Shown here piece by piece: positions 55,851 to 64,000 of a DNA stretch of 64,000 bases (the stretch's first letter is position 1; each line of letters begins with the position of its first letter). This stretch comes from Cinnamomum chago (lineage: Eukaryota; Streptophyta; Magnoliopsida; Laurales; Lauraceae): NCBI GenBank assembly GCA_038049695.1, contig CP142458.1, positions 64,141,501-64,205,500 of the forward strand. The letters are read 5' to 3'. The position numbers and the translations under genes are program-made. The notes under the pieces were generated by a model. That model searched no databases. It saw only the letters and a list, made by a program, of their open reading frames with translations, and was not told where the DNA came from.

Positions 55851-57768
55851 TGAAAACTTCGGGGATCCGAACCCTAGAGGGGGGGGGGGTGAATAGGGTG
55901 AGCTTCAATTATGACCGATTTTAAGCAATATTAACTTCTTTAAATTAAACTAGTCACAAGTGGTGATTACAAATAAAATGCGGAAGCTTAATAACAACAA
56001 TCACCACAAAGCAAGCACCATCACACAAGAATTTATAGTGGTTCGGCCTCAATGCCTACATCCACTACCGGCTTGTGATCCAACGCCCCACCGGATTTCC
56101 ACTATTTATGCTTTTCAATAGGCTAAGCAATAACATTTACAATATGCTTTTCAAGGCTAAGCAATAACCTTTACAATGATGTTTTTCAAGGCTTAACATC
56201 AACCTATACATTATGCTTTTATAGGCTAAGCAATAACCTCTTTAACCATAGGTTGGTTATCTCACTAAGTTAGTGTCTATAATACACTTGATGGAGATTC
56301 AATTAAGCTCATTACATTTGCCTCTAAAATAAGCGGATATGAAAGTGAAAAACTAACTCACACAAACACTTAATGAATGCAAAGATGTATGCTCATGATG
56401 TGTGTGTGATGTCCTCAATCATTTTGAAAATGAAAGCTCATAAATGTATGCCTAAGGCTTTTGAAAGTTTTAGCTCATAAAAACATTTATGATTGAGGAA
56501 GGAATGCAAGTCACATGTTAAAAGTAACAACTTGTTAATGATGTCAAAGATTCACAAGTTGTATGAAATTAATTAGCTCTAAACATGTGATGCATAGGGA
56601 TGTCAATCAAATCAACAATGTAGCTCAAAACAAAAAAATAGATTTGATTGAAAAAGGGGACAAATCATATGTAATTATAAATACAACTTGAATATGATAT
56701 ACCAATCAATGCAAAACAAGTTGTGAAACTTTAAAACAAAATACATATGATTTGTAAAGTTTGTTGAATCCAAAACATAAGATAGTTTTGAAAGTGATTT
56801 TCTTATGTTGAAAAACAACAACCATAGATTCAACCAAGTATAGGAATCATATTACATATAATTTCAAAGATTCTTTCATTAACATGATCTACTTAGATTT
56901 ACCAAAAATAAAGTACTACTTGGATTGAATCAAATGGTGTTGTATCCAAAACAATAAATCAACTCAAAACATAAAACATGTTAAGGACACAACACTTCAT
57001 ACATAGTTTATCATGCTACACAAGATTTACCAAAAGTAAAACAAAGCATGAAAACATATGATTAAGGAAAGTAGAGCCTACTTAGTGATTTAACTTCATT
57101 AATCCAAGCTTTAGCTTTTCTAATGATCCCCTTCATCCCGTAGTTCATTTCCCTTCTATTTGCCTCAAAACCCCTCAAGGAGGGCCTTAAAATTCCCAAC
57201 TTTTGGCAAAGGAAAGAACTCATATTTGTAGCAAAAAATGCCCAACGGCTAGTCCCCGGTCGACCTGGCTATAAACGGTCAAAAAAGTGACCGTTGGAAG
57301 AGCAACGGCTCTTTGCCCTAGTCGACCTGCACAGTGTGACCGGTCGACCGGGTCCCCTGGGCCGGTCGACCGGCCACACTGCTGGTCGACTACCTGGGAT
57401 CAAAAATTCCCAAAATTCCATTTTTCAAAGTATTTCTTGAAGGAAATTTTTGGGCCATTCAAATCAAGCTTAAAAACATGTTTTAAATCATTCTAAGGGC
57501 TTTAAAACAAGAACAATAAAAGCCTAAAACATTTTGAAAGATTTAAAACTCATAGGCTAGCTTGATTTTCTAAAACTCTTTTAAAAAACAAATGCATCCA
57601 AGATTAAAAACAAATCATGCATAAATCAAAACCTTTACAACTCTTAAAAAACAATGCATGTATAAAACAAGATTTCAAGATATTCTAAATCAATGCATAT
57701 GTGTGTAAATCAAATGATGCTAGAAAGATAATGCATCCATCAAATTGCAATCTTCAATAATCCTAACA
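55851..57768 (-). repeat. 5' LTR (1,918 bp)
   Basis: The undisturbed LTR copy, running from TGTTAGGATTATTG to the CGAAGTTTTCA end on the minus strand. It shares 'gaaccctagaggggg' and the 'ggtcgac' patch with its partner. Confidence 0.85.
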
Positions 57769-58199
57769 CCCACACCTTTCATTTTATGCAGTTTAAATTC
57801 TAAATGTGGAATTGATGATGGATTCGTGAGGATTTATCTCCTACAATCTATATTTAAAGTATGGATATAAGGAGATCGATCTTAGAATAAGCATAGGTGG
57901 GCCTTGGATCCACTCTAATAATGCACCACAAGTCTTCATCTAATCAATGCATTCAAATATGTACGCAATAATCAATGCCCTTTTCCATTTTGGCCTAGCA
58001 CATTGACTTTTGGCCGTTGTCGAGTTATGAGACTAGTTGTTGTAAAGTTATGAAAGCGTAATAGCTCGCATTAATCATACGTTGTTGTCACCTCCAACGG
58101 CTATAAACGGCTATAAGCATTACCGATATTTTATCATTATCGTCAACGACTATTCGCGATGTTAATGTGCATTGAGTTTTGTTACCGTTGAGACTCTTC

Positions 58200-58206
58200 T
58201 ATATAA
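58200..58206 (+). promoter_or_regulatory. LTR-like core promoter, unit 2, upstream of the F-box hairpin
   Basis: TATATAAG followed by 'agggtctgtgggcaagg' and a CT-rich leader with 'gctctcttttttctttc'. The upstream region (57,990-58,190) with 'acggctataaacggctata' is intact in this copy. A transcript starting about 30 bp downstream would traverse the antisense and then the sense F-box fragments. Confidence 0.55.
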
Positions 58207-58325
58207 GAGGGTCTGTGGGCAAGGGCTATCTATAATACATATTACACGACTCTCCACTCTTTTGCTCTCTTTTTTCTTTCTATGCCTCTGTTTTGTTGTT
58301 GTAAGAAAGTTTGAAATAGTGGCTA

Positions 58326-58698
58326 CTAAGGTTCGGGTTCTTCATCCATTCGAGTCCTATGAAGAATGACATCCTTATTTGAGTGAAAGGTCAATATATT
58401 CAGTGGCTCATCTTTAATGAGATTCAAATCTTTAGAGTGTTTACGGAGTTCAATGTCATCAAGGTTGATCCTATTCTTCAAGACCCATTCACCGCCAATG
58501 AAACCGGTAGTCATCCACACTTCCATTACGGAACCATTGTGGTAGGCATAATTGAGACACCCTTGAGACTCTTCCAAACAATTGTGTGGAATGAACCATG
58601 CGGTGCCCGATTAAAGGCGTACGCTGAACACCTCCCAATACTCTTCCTCAGCATCAAACATCAGAATGTGAAAAATATCAGCTGGCATCAAAAGAGCA
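58326..58698 (-). pseudogene. Antisense F-box fragment, left arm of a hairpin (unit 2)
   Basis: The minus strand reads SGTAWFIPHN, ESQGCLNYAYHNGSVMEV, INLDDIELRKHSKDLN and LNILTFHSNKDVILH. A stop lies just before SGTAWF. It is the reverse complement, with mismatches, of 58,781-59,110. Confidence 0.8.
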
Positions 58699-58780
58699 AC
58701 AATAAAAATATAGGAGGAATGAACCATGCGGTGCCCGATGTTTCACCCGATTGGAAAAGGCTCCTGTGATTTTTACTTGA

Positions 58781-59241
58781 GCTCTTTTGCTGCCAGCTAA
58801 TCATTTTCACTTTCTGATATTTGATGTCAAGGAAGAGTATTGTGAACCGTTCAACATACATCCTTATTCGGGCACCGCATGGTTCATTCCAACCTATTAT
58901 TTGGGAGAGTCTCAAGAGTGTCTCGACTATGCCTACCACAATGGTTCCGCGATGGAAGTGTGATTGACTACCAGCATCAACAGTGGTGAATGGGTCTTGA
59001 AGCATTAGATCAACCTTGATGACATCGAGTTCCCTGAACCCTCTGAAGATTCGAATCTCATTACACAGGAGCCACTGGATGTCCTGGCTTTTCACCCGAA
59101 TAAAGAAGCTATTATCTTACTAGTGGAGAATCGGTGGGAATAATGTTCTACAATTCTAGCGCTACTGTCAATATGTTGTTCCGGGTCTTCCCATTCTCGA
59201 AAGTCCTTCGCTCTTTGGCCGATTCACATCGGAGGATTTAA
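58781..59241 (+). pseudogene. Sense F-box C-terminal fragment, right arm of a hairpin (unit 2)
   Basis: It reads LIFDVKEEYCEPFN, SGTAWFIPTYYLGESQE, YAYHNGSAMEV then a stop in place of tryptophan, NLDDIEFPEPSEDSN, LDVLAFHPNKEAI, and after a frameshift the end to the TAA at 59,239-59,241. It covers about the last 150 residues of the F-box gene. At least two stops and one frameshift exclude a protein product. Confidence 0.8.
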
Positions 59242-60212
59242 TGAGAAACATGGTGTGAGTAGTTACTACTTGTTCCTTTTGTTTCCTCCTTAATTGGTTT
59301 TGATCGTTTTGTGTTTGAAGGCTTTTGTTTTGTTTGCTTATTTTATTGTACATGCGTGGCTCTTTTGAACTCCACCGGATTCTAAAACTCTTTCTTTTTA
59401 TATACACCCTCATGGGGCATCTATATTTCTGGTTGAATGAAAAGGACATGTCTTCCCATGCCAAATTTTTCTGGGAAGAGATGCAAGCTTCCACGGTTTT
59501 TCTGCTCTAGTAGCACGTAGGTTATTCGTATCTTATTTTGTTAATCATTGGAATTTTTGTTGGCAATAAAAAAATCATATTAGATATACTTAATATTTGC
59601 TTCTATCACTTTATCACTTTTTCCCTCTCGGTCTTGATGATTATGTTTGGAGTTGTGTTAACATATTGAGGCAGATTATCTTTGAACCTTATATTATTGC
59701 CTAAGTAAATAATGCAGTTTGCAAATTAAATGGATGTGGTAGCATAGTGTTTTCTTTCATGACTTGTGGTCATTTAACTACAAGAAGAAAATGAAAAGAG
59801 GGCCTTGATGTATTATGAATTGACCGGATCAAAATGTAATAACTATGCAACACTTATTAGTGAGAAAATAATCACATGTTGTGTCCGTGTGTATGCGACA
59901 CACACATATTAGTTGCGAGCAATAACTATGGCCCATCAATGATGAATTTGTAAGAACAATTTGTTGGCTTAAATGGTGATACGGCTAATAAGCATTGAGT
60001 TATTAGTTTTATAACAAAAAGTCATCCTATGGGAAAAGTTAATTGTAGAATGATGAAGTTGATGGCTTGAACACACATACCCTTTTTTATAGAAGCAAGC
60101 ACATCCTTCTAAATATTTTAAATGAGAGGATGTCAATTCAACTCATTTATTTTGGTTTCTAATAATGGAGCCGACACTATATTAACTACAAAAAAAAAAT
60201 AAGACTTTTAGA
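59242..60212 (+). repeat. F-box 3' flank copy (unit 2)
   Basis: Closely matches 47,923-48,892. Non-coding. Confidence 0.75.
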
Positions 60213-61059
60213 CAGTGGTGGCTCTAGGAATTTGAGTCAGTGGGGTCAACAATAGGCTTATCTTCCGCAAATCAAATAAATTTGTTTTCTCCGTTATCAA
60301 CATCGGTCATCTGCTTTCGATAAATCCACAAGTATAATATATAATTCTCAAATAATCTATTTTCGATAATCTGACAAAGATTATATTTAATTCTAAAAAA
60401 GATTAACATAATTCTTCATACATTGTTAATAATAGTTCTTATTCCAAAAAGAAAATCCAAATATAAAAACTCCTACAGCTGCCCTCAATAGGTTTTCATG
60501 TGTTTAAATTGTTGCATAATAGCTTCATTTGCAACCACATCATTTTCAATATATGTGACCAGACAGTCATTCATTCATTGATCTCCCACTCAGTTATGCA
60601 ACCTGTTTTTAAGATACATCATTGCTGAAAATGCTCTTCTACCATGCAGTCGCTACTAGTAAAGTCAATGCCAATTTAAAAAAAAAATAAACCAATTGGT
60701 ATACGATATCCTTCTTTGTCTCCACTAATTTTTAGCAATGTCACCAATTCTTTTAAGTTCTAAAAACTCGTTGCTAGAGCGCATATCTGCAAGATGGAAC
60801 CATTAATTTTTTATTTATTTTGGTAGATAGTTGGCCCATTAACTTAGGCGGTGGCCATTTTATGGTTACTTTTGTTCACTACCACGGCAACAAAGAAAAT
60901 ATGTAAAGTTAGCTAATGTGGGGTGAAACTCTTAAATTGAATAGGGTCAAAAGCTTCTCAAAAGTTCAATTCATGACGTAAAAAAAGTATTTTTAAATAT
61001 TTCTTCAGATCTCAGTGGGGTCAATTGACCCCACTGTGATCAATGTGGCGCCGCCCATG
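60213..61059 (-). mobile_element. hAT transposon remnant, 847 bp
   Basis: The left end is CAGTGGTGGCTCTAGGAA, and the right end, reversed, CATGGGCGGCGCCACATTG. Both continue into 'gtggggtcaa'. An 8-bp duplication with one mismatch flanks it: CTTTTAGA (60,205-60,212) and CATTTAGA (61,060-61,067). Only the last part of a transposase gene remains inside. Its truncated twin at 48,893 shows that it was present before the segmental duplication. Confidence 0.8.
60476..60775 (-). pseudogene. hAT transposase C-terminal (dimerisation) fragment
   Basis: The minus strand retains, across several frames, GDKEGYRIPIGLFFKLALT, RAFSAMMYLKNRLHN and MNDCLVTYIENDVV, the hAT dimerisation domain of the plant TTF-type zinc-finger transposases. 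The canonical 'VATATVERAFSAM' is damaged, with a stop near the tryptophan, and further stops follow. The catalytic core is absent. Confidence 0.75.
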
Positions 61060-61067
61060 CATTTAGA

Positions 61068-61290
61068 GATGGAGAAAATTCCCTTTAGTTGCTATTTTTT
61101 CTTCCGCTAAAATGTGATTTTTATGCTAGATAGGTCGATTCAGAGAGTAATTAGCGGAGGTTAAAAAAAAACCACTGCAGAATAGCACTTTTGTTGGGGG
61201 GGAAAATGCTGCTAAAGGGGGTTTTGTAAGCCCATGACAGTCTTTTTTTTTTTTTTTTTCCATCATCCATAAGCAGTGCCCACTTAATGA
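61068..61290. other. Unassigned spacer with a poly-T tract
   Basis: About 220 bp with a T tract at 61,242-61,259 and G-rich runs. Nothing recognised. Confidence 0.4.
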
Positions 61291-64000
61291 GTAATGGTCT
61301 TGTGTGTTCCACGGGATTCTGAAACTCTTCTTTTCTTTTCCCTCCATGGGGCATCTATATATATATATATGTATATATATATATGGTTGAATGAAAAGAA
61401 AATTGTGTTCCGAATCCCATTCCAAATTTCCCTCGGCAGACTTTCTAGTTTCCATGGTTTGCCCCCGCTTGTATCATGTAGATTATTTTTATCTTGTTCT
61501 GTTAATCATTGAGACTTTTGCTACCAATAAGAAGTTGTATTGGATATACTTAATGGTTTATTCTATCACTATTTCCCTATGTTTGTCTTGATGATTATAT
61601 TAATTCGGAGTTCTGGTAACATGTTCAAACAACATTATCTTTGTGCTTTATATTAATGCCTAAGTAAAAAATGGCTTTATTGCAAATGGATGTGGTAGCA
61701 TAACATTTTCTTTCATGACTAATGGTTATTTTATTATAGCAAGAAAATAAAAGGAGGGGCTTTTGTAGTATGAACTAACCAGATCAAAATGCAGTAACTA
61801 AGTAAAACATATTAATAGGAAAAATAACTTGATGTTGTGTGCCTTCCATTTCTATTCTTGTTCTCATTCATTTCTTTGGAATATGAAATGTTTTCAGCTC
61901 CTTGCTATCTTTGAAGGGTTTAAGAGGTGTTTTCGTGTAAATATCCCTATATATATATTCAGAATTAACTAACATATAAAAAACTATGTGGAAATCCAAA
62001 TATATTTCAAATGAATTTTTTTTTCAAATATTTTGTTGCCGTTAAAGTATATTTTAACATTAAGAATTTTGTAATATAAGTCTTATGTACAGGTTGGATA
62101 TGATTTCTTCAATTAGGAAAAAATGCGACACAACCACCCCAGCCGAACTTGGATGCCTTAAGTCTAGTCTTGAGTTGACCAAGTGGTTGTACTCGGTCTC
62201 AACTAAAACTCATACAAGCCGAGTTCAACACTACCTAATTTCTCAATATGTGATTTGGTTTAGTTGACTCAATGGGTCCTAGTAAACCCACCGATGGGAA
62301 AACTAGCTTTTAGGATGAAGTTGAGCTTCTTGTCTGGTTTACTCGCGTAAGAAAAGCTTGCAGTCTACTCTAATTTCAACAAAAAAAGACGCAAATGTTG
62401 GGTCGATTGAGGACTGAGGAGAGCAGCCTCAATCCTTGAAAGGTAGGCCCCTTACTGGACGAATTGGGCATCTTTTCCTTATTACGCTAGTGTTTTTCCT
62501 CTGTGTTTAAAGTATCTCTATTTCCCTAGCTAAGGATGTCGTCTCATGTATTGCGTGGTTGCTTCATATGGGATTGCACATTTTGCATAATATATTTTGT
62601 TTTCATGGCTTGTATTATTCCAAGAGTGAATGCCTACCTCAAGAAACAGCCATATGTTTCTCCCTTTATCTTTTTTCTTTTTTATTAATAAAACTATTGT
62701 TATTTTTCAAAAGGATTAAAAGGAATATATTTGAAAAAAACGTTAACTCTAATTAATGTTAAGTTTGGATTAGCTCCTGCACGGTTGCTTCTATACTTCT
62801 AGGAGTGCAAGTGAGTGTGAGGTTTCCCCAATTCTTTGTACATTGCACAGTCTACTTTGGTAACACATACACCTGAAAAAACCCGATGGCCCCAAAATTA
62901 AAATTTGCTACTTTAGGATGAGTTTGAGAAGTGTGGTGGGCAATGCCATGGTGGTGTTGGTTATCAAGGTTACCTTTGCACCTGATGTTTCCTTTTTGTT
63001 AGTTTCTGTAAGAGTAATCGTGCCAAACTATAAACAACATTCGCTTTTTCGTAGGAGGGCACATTAATAAAAAAAATCAATTTTTTCCATCCTGTTTTGA
63101 AAATATTAAATATGGATATTTAGAGAAAATATCATCTACAAGATCACTTCCAACCATTATTGGATGGCCATGGTGTTGGATTTTGCTAAAAAGATCCAAA
63201 CTGGTCCTTATTGAGTGGTTTACTGCTTTGTTAGGGGAAATTCCTTATAAAAACTCTCCTAGGGTACTTATTCTTTGTAAGTAAATGATCACGTTTAGGG
63301 TCAAGGGTGTTTTTTGGTTATGGTACCAGGGCTTTCTTGGGGACTAAGAAAGTAGAGATTATATATTGATGTAATCTCCAACCCTAAACTCTCCCCTTTG
63401 GTGACAGAGCTTTCCGAAGGGGGGAGGCTGTGAGAGCAAGATTGAGATCTATGGGGATAGTATGGGCTAAGTGTTAAGTGGGGTTTGGATTCCTTGCAAC
63501 GAGTTGCCCGATTTTTTTCATGGTAAGATCGTGCCAAATGTTCATAGCCCCGTGGACAATGCGAGTTTGCGGAACAACATAAATCTAAATGTTTATGGAA
63601 TTCTTGTGATTGGTTTATCGAGCATGTTCAGCCCTAAAATCATGTTATCGTTTTCCCTGTCTGGATTCCCGGTTGGATAAGGTACTTCAAGAGAACATTC
63701 TCTTGCCTTATCATAGATTAAGTACCCACAACTGTATGTAGTCGTTCAAGAACAAAGAACATAACAGATCTCATAAGGTGTTAACTCAAGTCATCCAAAC
63801 CAATCAACCTCTATCTGCTTCTTCTGAACCTATTATACAATGCAGGCCGGTACAAATACGATAGAATGCATGGCTGGAGATAATCCTATTTACTTCATCC
63901 AAGTTACTTTAACTTATTATAAAATGCATACTCGTTGGGAAATTTTAGAATGCATGGCAGGAGAGAATCTGGTTTACTTCATCCTGGTTATCTGAACTTA
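61291..64000 (+). repeat. Long dispersed repeat (copy B)
   Basis: Colinear with 27,490-29,830 at roughly 85-90% by eye ('gtgccttccatttctattc', 'ttggatatgatttcttcaa', 'gtgcaagtgagtgtgaggtt'). Differences include an about 230-bp segment at 63,435-63,650 present only here and an AT microsatellite at 61,356-61,384. The copy continues past the window end. No protein recognised. Confidence 0.7.

Larger units (their letters stand above)
50373..57768 (-). mobile_element. LTR retrotransposon, 7.4 kb, non-coding interior
   Basis: Two long direct repeats (50,373-52,794 and 55,851-57,768) both begin TGAAAA..TCGGGG/CCGGGG and end TCCTAACA on the plus strand. The 5-bp duplication CCCAC flanks the element (50,368-50,372 and 57,769-57,773). 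The empty site 'aaaacccacacctttc' is visible at 31,056 and 34,476. A primer site and polypurine tract place the element on the minus strand. The 3,056-bp interior has no gag or pol, so it is a LARD-like non-autonomous element that needs proteins from another. The LTRs are very similar outside rearranged parts, suggesting a fairly recent insertion. Confidence 0.9.
48959..60279 (+). repeat. Tandem segmental duplication, unit 2 (interrupted by an LTR retrotransposon)
   Basis: Colinear with unit 1 from 'tatccacatgtagag' (48,960) to the hAT interior at about 60,279; without the retrotransposon it is about 3.92 kb. It lacks about 470 bp present in unit 1 (34,690-35,160), deleted at about 57,965 where 'gtacgcaataatcaatgccc' joins two distant parts, but keeps about 290 bp of the sense F-box fragment lost in unit 1. 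Confidence 0.85.

Noticed and set aside
58688-59095. 135-codon minus-strand frame
   Set aside because: It is the antisense of the sense F-box fragment; the plus strand carries the recognisable protein.

Overview
This is nuclear DNA from a flowering plant. It is AT-rich, dense in introns and transposons, and contains TC/GA microsatellites, plant F-box and topoisomerase sequences, and several classes of plant transposable element. The exact lineage cannot be read from the window. No gene here is clearly intact. The only recognisable resident gene is an F-box gene on the minus strand (19.6-24.2 kb), and it is broken. All calls were made by reading the sequence; no search was run.

Layout. 1-7.9 kb: old repeat relics, two MITEs and a degenerate miniature LTR pair. 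7.9-13.3 kb: a CACTA transposon carrying a 172-bp minisatellite (15 units), a remnant transposase-associated ORF and a nested Tourist-type MITE. 13.3-18.6 kb: unassigned DNA ending in a GA-rich, partly CpG-rich island. 18.6-19.3 kb: a hairpin MITE and a second CACTA right end. 19.6-24.2 kb: the F-box gene, split by a 2,985-bp solo LTR with a 5-bp target duplication. 26.9-27.4 kb: a C-terminal F-box pseudogene. 27.4-29.9 kb and 61.3-64 kb: two copies of a long dispersed repeat, with a third, inverted relic near 1.6-6.8 kb.

30-60.3 kb is a set of tandem segmental duplications, each unit holding an LTR-like promoter followed by an antisense F-box fragment. Unit 1 (33,090-48,958) is interrupted by an 11.8-kb CACTA element (35,356-47,133). 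This element has captured fragments of host genes: mitochondrial FAD-glycerol-3-phosphate dehydrogenase, DNA topoisomerase I, probably a leucine-rich receptor kinase and a CCCH zinc-finger gene, and several unassigned exons. Unit 2 (48,959-60,279) is interrupted by a 7.4-kb non-coding LTR retrotransposon with a CCCAC target duplication. The sister unit supplies the empty site for each insertion, so the order of events can be read: duplication first, then insertion.

The strongest candidate for something new is the F-box hairpin locus at 58.2-59.2 kb. A TATA box is followed by an antisense F-box fragment, a loop of about 83 bp and a sense F-box fragment. A transcript from it would fold into a long hairpin matching the F-box gene family in the same window. 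The second candidate is the gene-capturing CACTA element, in which exons from different sources could be spliced in frame.
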